DNA of 35,709 nucleotides from Micromonospora sp. ATA32 (GTDB taxonomy: Bacteria; Actinomycetota; Actinomycetes; Mycobacteriales; Micromonosporaceae): NCBI GenBank assembly GCA_016802835.1, contig JAEVHO010000006.1:1-35709 (forward strand), read 5' to 3'. This document shows, piece by piece, positions 16,692 through 26,139 of this stretch. The notes beneath the pieces were generated by a model. The model did not search any database. It was given only the letters and a program-made list of their open reading frames with translations, and had not been told where the DNA came from. Made by a program: the position numbers and the translations under genes. Numbering within the stretch: the stretch's first letter is position 1; every line of letters begins with the position of its first letter.

Positions 16692-16737
16692 GCCGAGGGG
16701 TCCCATTAGGGGTGGGGGTTGGCGGGCCAGGCGATGG

Positions 16738-17495
16738 TCAGTTCGCCCAGGCGCCAGCGGCGGGGCGGTCGAGGATGGGCCAGCCGGCCTCCCGCAGCGC
16801 GGTGACGGCTCGCCAGCCAGCGCTGCCGGGGGCCGAACGGGGCGTACGCCGGCGGGCGGCCCGCCAGGCGTCGTCGAGGGCCCGGATCAGGTCGTGCACC
16901 GGCTCGCCGGGGACGTTGCGGTGGATCAGGGCCTTGGGCAGGCGCTCGGCGAGCTCGGCGGGGCGGTCCAGGGTGGTGAGCTTCGCGGCCAGGGTCAGCG
17001 AGCGCGGACCGTCGGCATCGATCAGCAGCCAACCGCCGAGCCGGCCCAGCTCATCGCAGGTGCCCTCGACGAGCAGGCCGCCCGGGGCCAGCGCGCTGGT
17101 CATCGTCCGCCAGGCGTCGGCGACCTCGCTCTCGTCGTACTGTCGCAGCACGTTGAAGGCGCGGACCAGGGCGGGGCGCAGCCCGGCCAGCTCGAAGCCG
17201 CCCCGGGCGAAGGTCAGCCCGGGCGGGTCGGCGGCGGGCGCGGCGGCGGCGACGCGTACCGGATCGACCTCCAGCCCGACCACCCGGACGTCGGCGCGGA
17301 CCCGGGCGCGAGCCGGGCGCGCAGCTCGACGGCTGTGACCGGGGTGGCGCCGTAGCCGAGGTCGACCACCAGCGGATCCGCCGCCGCGCGCAGCCGGTCG
17401 CCGCAGGTCTCGACGATCCAGTTGTCCACCCGGCGGAGCCGGTTGGGGTTGGTCGTCCCCCGGGTGACCACCCCCGACGGACGCCGCTGGGCCAT
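16738..17495 (-). CDS. Class I SAM-dependent methyltransferase, frameshifted
   Basis: Starts at ATG 17495 (MAQRRPSGVVTRGTTNPNRL). Motif I is PLVVDLGYGATP and the next strand, VVGLEVDPVRV, lies in a shifted frame; one base near 17303-17311 joins them. Then ALVRAFNVLRQYDESEVADA and LAPGGLLVEGTCDELGRL follow, giving about 252 residues in total. The Rossmann-fold motifs support a methyltransferase, but the target (small molecule, rRNA or protein) cannot be told. It is downstream of an SDR gene on the same strand with a 58-base gap, so the two may be co-transcribed. Confidence 0.75.
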
Positions 17496-17553
17496 CTCAG
17501 CCACCTCGCGTTCGCGACTGCGGGGCTCGCAAGCCCGGCTCACTCCTCGTGCT

Positions 17554-18318
17554 TCACAGAACCCGGTGCACCTTGTGCTGGGCGGCCTGGGCCAGCGGAC
17601 GGACCACCAGCCGGTCCACATTGACGTGCTGCGGGCGCGTCGCGCACCAGGCGATGCAGTCGGCGACGTCCTCGGCGACCAACGGTTCGGCCACCCCGGC
17701 GTAGACCGCCGCCGCCCGCTCGCCGTCGCCGCCGAACCGGACCAGCCCGAACTCCTCGGTCTTCACCATCCCCGGGTCGATCTCGATCACCCGGACCGGG
17801 CGGCCGCAGAGCTCCAACCGCAGCGTGCCGGCGATCGCGGTCTGGGCGTGCTTGGCGGCGGCGTATCCACCGCCGCCCTCGTAGGCGGTGAAGCCGGCGG
17901 TGGAGCTGACGATGACGATGGTGCCCGCGCCGGAGGCCTCGAGGGCGGGCAGCAGCGCCTGGGTGACCCGGAGCGTGCCGAGCACGTTCACGTCGTACAT
18001 CCACTGCCAGTCGCCGACGGACCCCGACTCCACCGGGTCGAGCCCGCGGGCGCCTCCGGCGTTGTTGACCAGCAGGGTGACCGGCCCGGGCGCCCGGGCG
18101 GCCGCCTCGGCCAGGCCGGCGACCGACTCGTCGGAGGTGACGTCGCAGGCCACCGCGGTGGCGACGCCGCCGGCCGCCTCGATCTCGGCGACCAGCTCGG
18201 CCAGTCGGTCGGTACGTCGGGCGGCGGCGAGCACGTGGAAGCCCTCGGCGGCCAGCCGGCGGGCGGCGGCCGCGCCGATCCCGCTGGAGGCCCCGGTGAC
18301 GATCGCGACAGAGGTCAT
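17554..18318 (-). CDS. Classical SDR oxidoreductase
   Basis: 254 residues. The N-terminal cofactor motif is VTGASSGIG, then ACDVTSDESV (Asp for the adenine ring), LLVNNAGGARG, serine in VIVSSTAGF and the YxxxK pair in GYAAAKHAQTA. All catalytic residues are intact. NADP is favoured by the AARRTDR region after strand 2. Substrate unknown. ATG 18318 is chosen; an upstream extension to 18390 lacks family similarity. It is divergent from mshA and upstream of the methyltransferase gene. Confidence 0.9.
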   Translation of the reverse strand: MTSVAIVTGASSGIGAAAARRLAAEGFHVLAAARRTDRLAELVAEIEAAGGVATAVACDVTSDESVAGLAEAAARAPGPVTLLVNNAGGARGLDPVESGSVGDWQWMYDVNVLGTLRVTQALLPALEASGAGTIVIVSSTAGFTAYEGGGGYAAAKHAQTAIAGTLRLELCGRPVRVIEIDPGMVKTEEFGLVRFGGDGERAAAVYAGVAEPLVAEDVADCIAWCATRPQHVNVDRLVVRPLAQAAQHKVHRVL

Positions 18319-18510
18319 CCGGCCATTGTCTCCCGAGCCGCCGGGCCCGTGCCGCCGGCCGGGACCGCCGGTATCGATGAGGTCGGTCACGCCGGAGGAT
18401 GGCCCCGGCGCATTTCCGAACCGCGATGGGGAAGATGACGTCCGGCGCGGAGGTTGTCCGAGAAGCGCCGGTCGTGCGGGACGGCATCAACCGTGACAGA
18501 GGGAGCGGAC

Positions 18511-19876
18511 GTGGCGGAATTGCACACCGGTGTCGGTCGTCAGCGGGGTGCCCAACCGTGGCCGCGGCCCCGGCGGATCGCGACCCTGTCGGTGCACACC
18601 TCGCCGCTGCACCAGCCGGGCACCGGCGACGCCGGCGGCATGAACGTCTACATCCTGGAGGTCGCCCGGCGACTCGCCGAGGCCGACGTGGAGGTGGAGA
18701 TCTTCACCCGGGCCACCTCGGGCGACCTGCCCCCGGTGGTCGAGATGGCCCCCGGCGTGCACGTCCGGCACATCACCTCCGGCCCGCTCGAGGGGCTGAC
18801 CAAGGAGGAGCTGCCCGGCCAGCTCTGCGCCTTCACCGCGGGCGTGCTGCGCGCCGAGGCGGCCCGCCCGCCGGGCCACTACGACCTCATCCACTCGCAC
18901 TACTGGCTCTCCGGCCAGGTCGGTTGGCTGGCCAAGGAGCGCTGGGGGGTGCCGCTGGTGCACACCGCGCACACCCTGGCGAAGGTGAAGAACGCCCAGC
19001 TCGCGGCCGGCGACCGGCCGGAGCCCAAGGCGCGGGTGATCGGCGAGGAGCAGGTGGTCGCCGAGGCCGACCGGCTGGTCGCCAACACCAAGGTGGAGGC
19101 CGGCGACCTGATCGAACGGTACGACGCCGACCCGACCCGGGTCGCCGTCGTCGAGCCCGGCGTCGACCTGGACCGGTTCCGGCCCGCCGCCGGGGACCGG
19201 GCCGCTGCCGCGCTCGCCGCCCGTCGCCGGCTGGGCCTGCCCACAGACGGGTACGTGGTGGCCTTCGTCGGTCGGATCCAGCCGCTGAAGGCGCCGGACG
19301 TGCTGGTCCGCGCCGCCGCCGCGCTGCGCGAGCGGGAACCCGCGCTCGCCGACGAGTTGACCGTGGTGATCTGCGGCGGTCCCAGCGGCAGTGGCCTGGA
19401 CCGGCCGACCGCGCTGATGGAGCTCGCCGCCTCGCTCGGCGTTGCCGACCGGGTGCGCTTCCTGCCGCCGCAGACCGGCGACGACCTGCCCGCCCTGTAC
19501 CGGGCCGCCGACCTGGTCGCGGTGCCGTCGTACAACGAGTCGTTCGGCCTGGTCGCCCTGGAGGCACAGGCCTGCGGTACGCCGGTGCTGGCCGCCGCCG
19601 TGGGGGGGCCTGGTGACCGCGGTGCGGGACCAGGTCAGCGGGGTGCTCATCGACGGCCACGACCCGGTCGACTGGGCCCGTACGCTGGCCCGGCTGCTGC
19701 CGGACCGGGAGCGCCGGGCCAGCCTCGCCCGGGGTGCCGAGCGGCACGCCCGCAACTTCTCCTGGCAGCGGACCGTCTCCGGGCTGCTCGCCGTCTACGG
19801 CGAGGCGATCTCCGAGCACCGCGGCCGGCTCGCCTCCGAACTGGCCGGTGACCCGGCCCTCTCCTGCTCCTGGTGA
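18511..19876 (+). CDS. mshA: D-inositol-3-phosphate glycosyltransferase (mycothiol biosynthesis), frameshifted
   Basis: MshA, a GT4-family GT-B enzyme, transfers GlcNAc from UDP-GlcNAc to 1L-inositol-1(3)-phosphate, the first step of mycothiol synthesis. GTG 18511 ([11 protein letters not shown]) has GGGAG six bases upstream. Family motifs: [20 protein letters not shown] near the N-terminus, [33 protein letters not shown], and the EX7E motif [10 protein letters not shown] run of seven G at 19602-19608, where six are expected ([14 protein letters not shown]), shifts the frame before the last 90 residues. Reconstructed length is about 455 residues. The extra G in a homopolymer looks like a sequence error, because the downstream frame is fully conserved. 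Confidence 0.93.
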
Positions 19877-19926
19877 CGGCGGGGCGGTGCGCCTGGTGAC
19901 GGGGGCGCCCGTGCTCCTGGTGACGG
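19869..19926 (+). repeat. Three direct copies of CCTGGTGACGG at the mshA stop
   Basis: The 11-mer occurs at 19869-19879, 19892-19902 and 19916-19926, spaced 23 and 24 bp. The first copy contains the mshA stop codon. Confidence 0.6.
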
Positions 19927-19998
19927 CGTGGCCCGTGTCCCGGGTTGGCCGGCCACCCGTCGTGGAACGGCCTTAGGGTGCGGTCCGTCGGGCGACCG

Positions 19999-20004
19999 TA
20001 GAGT
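19999..20004 (+). promoter_or_regulatory. -10 element TAGAGT, leaderless YbjN gene
   Basis: TAGAGT ends 7 nt before ATG 20012; the intervening GGGGCCG is a poor ribosome binding site. Confidence 0.45.
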
Positions 20005-20011
20005 GGGGCCG

Positions 20012-20614
20012 ATGAGCGCGAAGAGCGACGTTGCCGCCCTGATCGAGTCGGTCTGCGCCGAGCGGGAGCTCGACTGCGAGTCGACCGGCGACGGGGCGTA
20101 CGCGGTCACCCTGCCCGGCACCCACAAGCTCAAGACGGTCTGCAACCTGATCGCCGGCGAGCACGCGCTGCGGGTCGAGGCGTTCGTGATGCGCCAGCCG
20201 GACGAGCGGCGCGAGGAACTCTGGGCCTGGCTGCTGCAACGCAACGCCCGGATGTACGGGGTGTCGTTCTCCATCGACGCGGTCGGCGACGTCTACCTGA
20301 CCGGCCGGGTCAACCTGCGCGGGGTCGACGCGGACGAGCTGGACCGGCTGCTCGGGGCGGTGCTGACGTACGCCGACGAGTCCTTCGACACCATGCTGGA
20401 GATCGGCTTCGGCACCGCGATCCGCCGGGAGTGGGAGTGGCGGGTGAAGCGGGGCGAGTCCACCGCCAACCTGGCCGCGTTCGCGCACCTCTTCGAGCCG
20501 TCCACCACCGGTGGGCCCGTCGCCGACAGCGCCTCCGCGAGCGCCTCGCCCTCCGACGACGCGCCTGTGGGTGGGAGCCCGGCGGGCGCAGATCCGACTC
20601 CGGCCGGCACCTGA
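20012..20614 (+). CDS. YbjN-domain protein
   Basis: 200 residues. The core (about residues 5-150) has the YbjN / type III secretion chaperone-like fold: LIAGEHALRVEAFVMRQPDE, then ELWAWLLQRNARMYGVSFSI, and VYLTGRVNLRGVDADELDRL. The C-terminus (SASASASPSDDAPVGG) is a low-complexity Ser/Ala/Pro tail. The domain is widespread downstream of mshA in actinomycetes, but its function there is unknown; in E. coli YbjN influences stress and motility. ATG 20012 follows a leaderless-type promoter. Confidence 0.82.
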   Translation: MSAKSDVAALIESVCAERELDCESTGDGAYAVTLPGTHKLKTVCNLIAGEHALRVEAFVMRQPDERREELWAWLLQRNARMYGVSFSIDAVGDVYLTGRVNLRGVDADELDRLLGAVLTYADESFDTMLEIGFGTAIRREWEWRVKRGESTANLAAFAHLFEPSTTGGPVADSASASASPSDDAPVGGSPAGADPTPAGT

Positions 20615-20711
20615 GGTTCGGACCCGTTCTGACGGGTATGCCGCACCGCGCGGTGCGGCACTGGGACCCACCGCCAGCCGAGGACGGACTGTCGAGGAGC
20701 GTGAGCGTCCC

Positions 20712-21000
20712 ATGGCTCAGCGGAACAGCTCAGGTCGCGGCGGGACTGCGACCAGGACCAAACAGCAACCGGGCAACCAGACGCCGAACACGCCGGGCGT
20801 CTCCGAATCCGAGATCTCCCGGATGCGGGTGGACGACATCCGGGGCCAGCTCCGGCGGCGCGGGGTGTCCGGCATCTCCGCGCTGCGCAAGCCGGAACTG
20901 GTGAAGACACTGGCGAGAACCCTGCGGACCGAGAGTCGCGCCGGTGGTGCGGCGCGGGGCAGCACCGGACCCGCCGGCCGCGCCGCCGGCGCGGCCACCG
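20712..21000 (+). CDS. Rho N-terminal-domain protein, 3' end lost or fused
   Basis: ATG 20712 opens MAQRNSSGRGGTATRTKQQP and then a Rho_N/SAP-like domain: SRMRVDDIRGQLRRRGVSGI followed by SALRKPELVKTLARTL. This short helix-extended-loop-helix domain binds nucleic acid. After about residue 75 the sequence turns into low-complexity Gly/Ala/Arg and, in this frame, continues only as a shadow. In the neighbouring frame the coding sequence for a membrane protein is already running. Either a base is missing and the Rho_N domain is the cytosolic N-terminus of that protein, or the end of one gene and the start of another were deleted. The end coordinate is approximate. Confidence 0.55.
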
Positions 21001-21639
21001 AAGCAGCGCCGTGGCGCGGCCCCGCCGCCGGTCGCGCCGCCGAAGGGATGGCAGGCACCCACGGGATACGTGCCGGTTGCCGTCCGCCGCCGACGGCGCT
21101 GGCCCTGTCTGCTGCTGATCGCGCTGGCCTGCTGCTGCGGCTGCCCCGCCTGGTTCGGCAAGCCGATGTGGGAGCAGTACCCGGCCAACGCCGTGCTGCC
21201 CGAGCAGGTCGCCGACCTGCGCCTGCGCGACGACAACAGCAGCACGGTGGCCAGCAAGCAGCTGGAGACGCAGGTGCGCCAGGCGCACCTGCTGGCCGAG
21301 GACGTCTTCGCCGGCGTCTACGTGACCCCCGACGGCAAGCGGGTGACCGTGTTCGGCGGCACCGGCTTCCGACTCAGCCCGGAGAGCGACGCCGCAGCCG
21401 AGCTGGCCCGGCTGAAGCCGCAGTACGAGCTGCAGGACCCGCAGGTGGTCGACACCGGGATCCGCGGCCGGTACGCGCAGTGCGCGGTGGGCCGGTCCGA
21501 GGGCACCGACGTGGTGGTCTGCACTTCCGTCGACTACGGCAGCCTCGCCACCGCGGTGTTCACCCGGCTCTCCCTACAGGACAGCGCGACCCTGCTGGAG
21601 ACCCTGCGGGAAGAGATCGTCAGGCCGCAGCAGAGGTGA
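20944..21639 (+). CDS. Membrane-anchored protein of unknown function (paralogue of 34867-35550)
   Basis: A Pro/Ala-rich leader (PPPVAPPKGWQAPTGYVP) precedes an arginine cluster and one transmembrane helix (RRRRRWPCLLLIALACCC), so the remaining 160 residues should lie outside the cell. The exported domain has VLPEQVADLRLRDD, a core VFGGTGFRLSPESD, and two cysteines in GRYAQCAVG and VVVCTSVDYGS, likely a disulfide. The protein encoded at 34867-35550 has the same order of motifs. I know no function for the family. The true N-terminus is uncertain because the start runs into the Rho_N frame; GTG 20944 is only the first in-frame start. Confidence 0.65.
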   Translation: MVRRGAAPDPPAAPPARPPKQRRGAAPPPVAPPKGWQAPTGYVPVAVRRRRRWPCLLLIALACCCGCPAWFGKPMWEQYPANAVLPEQVADLRLRDDNSSTVASKQLETQVRQAHLLAEDVFAGVYVTPDGKRVTVFGGTGFRLSPESDAAAELARLKPQYELQDPQVVDTGIRGRYAQCAVGRSEGTDVVVCTSVDYGSLATAVFTRLSLQDSATLLETLREEIVRPQQR

Positions 21640-21689
21640 TTTGTCGCGGCGCTGTTGCCAGGAGGCCGCTGTCGGGAGCCGCGCGAGGC

Positions 21690-22391
21690 TCAGGACGCGA
21701 TGGGGGGCTCGCCGCTGACCGGCGGGTGGGCGCGCGGCGGGGCGTAGCGGGGGACGTACTCCTGGCCGGTGAGCTTCTGGATCTCGGCCATCAGCTCGTC
21801 GGTGATCGCCCGCAGCGAGGTGCGGTCGTCCGGCCGGCCGGTGAAGTCCAGCGGCTTGCCGAACCGGACGATGATCTTGGCGGCGCCGGGTCGGGGCACG
21901 CGGGCGCCGATCGGCTGCGCCTTGTCGGTGCCGATCATGCCGACCGGGATGATCGGCACACCGGCCGCCACCGCCAGCCGGGCCGCGCCGGTCCGCCCCC
22001 GGTAGAGCCGCCCGTCCGGCGAGCGGGTCCCCTCCGGGTAGACGGCGACCAGGTCACCGCCCTTGAGCGCCGGGATGGCCGCGTCGAACGCCGACAGCGC
22101 CGCCCGACCACCGGCCCGCTCGACCGGGATGGCGCCGAGACCGGTGAGGACGAACTTGGAGAACGCGCCCTTCACCCCGGTGCCCTTGTAGTACTCCGAC
22201 TTGGCCCAGAAGGCGAGGTGCCGGGGCACCACGGTGCCGAGGAAGAGCTCGTCGGCCACCGAGAGGTGGTTGCCGGCGAAGATCGCGCCACCGGTCGCGG
22301 GGATGTGCTCCAACCCTTCCACGGTCGGGCGGAACGCCAACCGCAGCGCGGGCGCCACGGTGAGCTTGCCGATGGTGTAGAGCAGCGGCAC
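21690..22391 (-). CDS. 1-acyl-glycerol-3-phosphate acyltransferase-like protein (PlsC family)
   Basis: 233 residues. Catalytic motif I, NHLSVADE (H42, D47 in HX4D), motif III YPEGTRSPDG (E120-R123) and motif IV region GVPIIPVGMIGT are all present, as expected of LPLAT/PlsC enzymes that acylate lysophosphatidic acid to phosphatidic acid at the membrane. The N-terminus (MPLLYTIGKLTVAPALRLAF) is amphipathic. GTG 22391 is preceded by GGAGGA. Many actinomycetes carry several such paralogues, so the acyl acceptor could be another glycerolipid or phosphoinositol mannoside. It is downstream of ileS on the same strand after a hairpin, so probably separately transcribed. Confidence 0.88.
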   Translation of the reverse strand: MPLLYTIGKLTVAPALRLAFRPTVEGLEHIPATGGAIFAGNHLSVADELFLGTVVPRHLAFWAKSEYYKGTGVKGAFSKFVLTGLGAIPVERAGGRAALSAFDAAIPALKGGDLVAVYPEGTRSPDGRLYRGRTGAARLAVAAGVPIIPVGMIGTDKAQPIGARVPRPGAAKIIVRFGKPLDFTGRPDDRTSLRAITDELMAEIQKLTGQEYVPRYAPPRAHPPVSGEPPIAS

Positions 22392-22518
22392 TGGTCCTCC
22401 GGCGATCGTGCTGAACAGGCGGTGTCACGTTAGCCGACGCCACCGGCGGTCCCCGACCGGGTGGCGGGCGGACCGGCTGGTGGGCGGGCGCGGGGGGCTG
22501 TCCCCGCAGCTACCGGGT

Positions 22519-22554
22519 GGTGGTCCGGCGACGCGGGCGCGCCACCGGACCACC
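22519..22554 (-). terminator. Hairpin terminator after ileS
   Basis: GGTGGTCCGG (22519-22528) and CCGGACCACC (22545-22554) form a perfect 10-bp stem with a 16-nt loop, 13 bases beyond the ileS stop codon. Confidence 0.65.
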
Positions 22555-22567
22555 GTCGGTCAGGACC

Positions 22568-25500
22568 TCATACCCGGCGGACCGAGACCGTCACCCGGTC
22601 GCCCTCGCCGACCTCACCGGTGAACCCCTCGATCCCGTCGCCGAAGTCGACGGTGTCGGCCAGCACCTCGCGCGCGACGAAGTCGGTGAACGCCGACACC
22701 GCGGCGCGGACCTCCTCGGACGCGGAGACCATCAGCACGATCCGGTCCGAGACGTCCAGGTCGGCGTCCCGGCGGGCCTGCTGGACCACCCGGACCACGT
22801 CCCGGGCCAGCCCCTCGGCGGCCAGCTCCGGGGTGACCTGGGTGTCCAGCACGACCACGCCCTCGCCGCCGGGCAGCGGCGCGGAGTTCTCCGCGTCGGC
22901 GGCGACGAGGCGCAGCTCGTACTCGCCCTCGGCGAGGGTGACCCCGGCGGCGACCGGGGCGCCCTCGACCAGCTCCCAGTCCCCCGCCTTGACCGCCTTG
23001 ATCACCTGCTGCACCTGCTTGCCGACCCGCGGGCCGAGCGCCCGGGGCACCACGGTCAGCACCTGCTGGCAGTACGCGGACACGTCGTCGGTGAACTCCA
23101 CCGCCTTCACGTTGACCTCGTCGGCGACCAGGTCGGCGAACGGACGCAGCTCGGCCGCCAGCGGCGAGGCCACGATCAGCCGGGGCAGCGGCAGCCGGAC
23201 CCGCAGGCCCTTCGCCTTGCGCAGCGACAGCGCCGCCGAGCAGACGTCCCTGGTGGCGTCCATCGCGGCCACCAGCTCGTGGTCGGCCGGGAAGTCCTGC
23301 GCCGACGGCCAGTCGGTCAGGTGCACCGACCGCTCGCCGGTGAGCCCGCGCCAGATCTCCTCGGCGGTCAGCGGCGCCAGCGGCGCCACCACCCGGCAGA
23401 GCGTCTCCAGCACCGTCCACAGCGTGTCGAACGCCTCGACGTCGCCCGACCAGAACCGGTCCCGGACGGCGCACGTACCAGTTGGTCAGCGCGTCCAGGA
23501 AGGACCGGACGGTGGCGCAGGCGCCGGAGATGTCGTACGCCTCCATCTGCCCCTGGACCGTCTCGACCAGCTCCCGCGTCTTGGCCAGCACGTACCGGTC
23601 CAGCAGGCTGCCGGCGGCGGCCGCGCCGGCGGTCGGCTCAGCGTCCACCTTCCGCTTGGCCACGTAGCCGTCGGCGTTGGCGTAGAGCGAGAAGAAGTAC
23701 CAGACGTTCCACAGCGGCAGCAGCACCTGCCGGACGGCGTCCCGGATGCCCGGCTCGGTGACCGCCATGTCCCCACCGCGCAGCACCGGCGAGGACATCA
23801 GCATCCAGCGCATCGCGTCCGAGCGTACGCATCGAAGACGTGGTAGACGTCCGGGTAGTTGCGCAGGCTCTTGGACATCTTGCGCCCGTCCGAGCCGAGC
23901 AGGATGCCGTGGCTCAGGCAGTTGCGGAACGCCGGCCGGTCGAACAGCGCGGTGGCCAGCACGTGCATGGTGTAGAACCAGCCGCGGGTCTGCCCGATGT
24001 ACTCGACGATGAAGTCGCCCGGGTAGTGGTGCTCGAACCAGTCACGGTTCTCGAACGGGTAGTGCACCTGGGCGAACGGCATCGAGCCGGACTCGAACCA
24101 GCAGTCCAGCACCTCCGGCACCCGGCGCATCATCGACTTCCCCGTCGGGTCGTCCGGGTTGGGACGGACCAGCTCGTCCACCGCCGGCCGGTGCAGGTCG
24201 GTCAGGCGTACGCCGAAGTCCCGCTCGATGTCCGCCAGCGAGCCGTAGACGTCGAGGCGCGGGTAGTTCGGGTCGTCGGACTTCCACGCCGGGATCGGCG
24301 AGCCCCAGAACCGGTTCCGGCTGATCGACCAGTCCCGGGCGTTGGCCAGCCACTTGCCGAACGAGCCGTCCTTGATGTGCCCCGGCGTCCAGTTGATCTG
24401 CTGGTTCAGCTCGACCATCCGGTCCTTGAAGCGCGTCACCGCGACGAACCAGGACGACACCGCCTTGTAGACCAGCGGGGTGTCGCAGCGCCAGCAGTGC
24501 GGGTAGGAGTGGGTGTAGGTGTCCTGCCGCAGCACCACCCCCCGCTCCTTGAGCTCCCGGATCACCGGCTTGTTGACGTCGAAGACCTGCTCGCCCTCGT
24601 ACGGCGGGACCAGCGCGGTGAACCGGGTGCGGTCGTCCACCGTGACGATGGTCGGGATGCCGGCCGCGTTGCAGACGTTCTGGTCGTCCTCACCGAAGGC
24701 CGGGGCCAGGTGGACGATCCCGGTGCCGTCCTCGGTGGTGACGAAGTCGGCGCCGAGCACCTGGTAGGCGTTCTCGCCGGCCTGATCGACCAGGAAGTCG
24801 TAGAGCGGGGTGTAGCGCCGCCCGACCAGGTCGGCGCCGCGCACCGTGCCGACCTGCTCGAACCCCTCCAGCTCCTTGGCGTACGCCCCGAGCCGGGCCG
24901 CGCCGACCAGGTGCCGCTGCCCGTCGCGCTCCAGCACCGCGTACTCGATGTCCGGGCCGACGGCGAGCGCCAGGTTGGACGGCAGGGTCCACGGCGTGGT
25001 GGTCCAGACGCCGAGCCGGACCGGGCCGCGCACCAGCTCGGGGGCGGACTCGTCGGCGGTCAGCCCGAACCACACGGTCAGCGTCGGGTCGTGCCGGTCC
25101 CGGTAGACGTCGTCCATCCGGGTCTCGGTGTTCGACAGCGGCGTCTCGCAGCGCCAGCAGTACGCCAGCACCCGGAAGCCCTCGTAGACCAGACCCTTGT
25201 CGTGCAGGGTCTTGAAGGCCCACATGACGCTTTCCATGTAGTCCAGATCAAGGGTCTTGTAGTCGTCGGTGAAGTCGACCCAGCGGGCCTGCCGGGTGAC
25301 GTACCGCTCCCAGTCCTGGGTGAACTCCAGCACCGAGGTACGGCAGGCCTCGTTGAACCGGGCCACGCCGAGGTCGAGGATCTCGGCCTTGCTGGTGATG
25401 CCGAGCTGCTTCTCGGCGACCACCTCGGCGGGCAGGCCGTGGCAGTCCCAGCCGAAGCGCCGCTCGACGTGCCGCCCGCGCATGGTCTGGTAGCGCGGCA

Positions 25501-25738
25501 CCACGTCCTTGACGTACCCGGTGAAGAGGTGGCCGTAGTGCGGCAGGCCGTTGGCGAACGGCGGACCGTCGTAGAAGACGTACTCGTTCTTGCCGTCCTC
25601 GCCGGTCGACCGGGCCTCGACGCTGGCCTCGAAGGTCTTGTCGGCCGTCCAGTGCTCCAGGACCCGGCGCTCGACCGCGGGCAGGTCCGGGCTCGCCGGG
25701 ACACCGGCGGCGGTCGGGTCGTGCAACGGATAGGCCAT
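22568..25738 (-). CDS. ileS: Isoleucyl-tRNA synthetase, two frameshifts
   Basis: Charges tRNA-Ile with isoleucine. ATG 25738 ([20 protein letters not shown]). The class I HIGH motif appears as HYGH (residues 67-70), and KMSKS is at about 620-624 in [10 protein letters not shown]. The inserted CP1 editing domain lies between them. Total length is about 1057 residues, and HYGH with this length fits the eukaryote-like (type 2) IleRS found in actinobacteria. The frame breaks twice: one G/C missing at about 23824 (expected [13 protein letters not shown]) and two bases missing at about 23463-23471 (expected NWYVRRSRDRFW). An essential enzyme with two breaks strongly suggests sequence errors. It is controlled by a T-box leader. 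Confidence 0.95.
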
Positions 25739-25740
25739 CG

Positions 25741-25975
25741 GGGGTCGCTCTCCTCGCGCAGCTCACGGTCAGTGGGTCTGCGAGGACGAGCGTCTCCGGG
25801 TACGCCTCTCGGCCCGCCCGGGTGGCCCGCGGTACCACCCCGCTTGGCGGTCAGGATCGACCGCCCGCTCGTTGGCCGGCTGTGACGGGCCGGACCCGTC
25901 CGGTTCTACTGGGCCGGTTGCCCGGCTGTTCTTCCGGAGGCTCGCCGGTGATGGCCGGGTCGGCGCCTGTATGCC
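25741..25975 (-). promoter_or_regulatory. Translational T-box riboswitch of ileS
   Basis: The leader contains the diagnostic T-box sequence TGGTACCGCGG (25837-25827 on the minus strand), which pairs with the free CCA end of uncharged tRNA. A specifier ATC (Ile) is at 25952-25950 in CCGGCCATCACCGGCG. A stem II/S-turn-like AGTAGAACCG follows. There is no terminator before the gene; instead TCCTCGC (25786-25780) can pair with GCGAGGA (25757-25751), covering the GAGGAG ribosome binding site. The order matches the mycobacterial and Nocardia ileS T-boxes that act on translation. Uncharged tRNA-Ile should expose the ribosome binding site and increase IleRS synthesis. Confidence 0.92.
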
Positions 25976-25979
25976 GTCA

Positions 25980-25985
25980 AGCGTA
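25980..25985 (-). promoter_or_regulatory. -10 element TACGCT of the ileS leader
   Basis: On the minus strand TACGCT lies just upstream of the predicted 5' end of the T-box transcript (about 25973). The -35 is not clear. Confidence 0.4.
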
Positions 25986-26139
25986 CTCGACCCGGTACGG
26001 GGACCGCCGCCGAGTAATCCCACGGCGTGATCCGGATCGAGCTGGACGAACCCTGGCCCGTACCCGGATCGCGATCAGCCGGTGACCATGTCGGCCTGAG
26101 ATTCGGCCGGAACGGAATTCGTTTCCCCGCCCGCCGTGC
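25986..26139. other. Region between ileS promoter and ABC remnant
   Basis: A GTG at 26027 opens a short frame VIRIELDEPWPVPGSRSAGD that could be the damaged N-terminus of the following ATPase (family members often begin MIRI...), but it is out of frame with the Walker A segment. No other feature is seen. Confidence 0.3.

Noticed and set aside
18399-19616. Alternative 405-codon frame overlapping mshA
   Set aside because: Arg/Gly/Ala-rich shadow frame; the mshA frame has the GT4 motifs and the ribosome binding site.
23840-25885. 681-codon plus-strand open frame
   Set aside because: Antisense to ileS; valine/leucine/arginine-rich without motifs, while the ileS frame has HIGH and KMSKS motifs.
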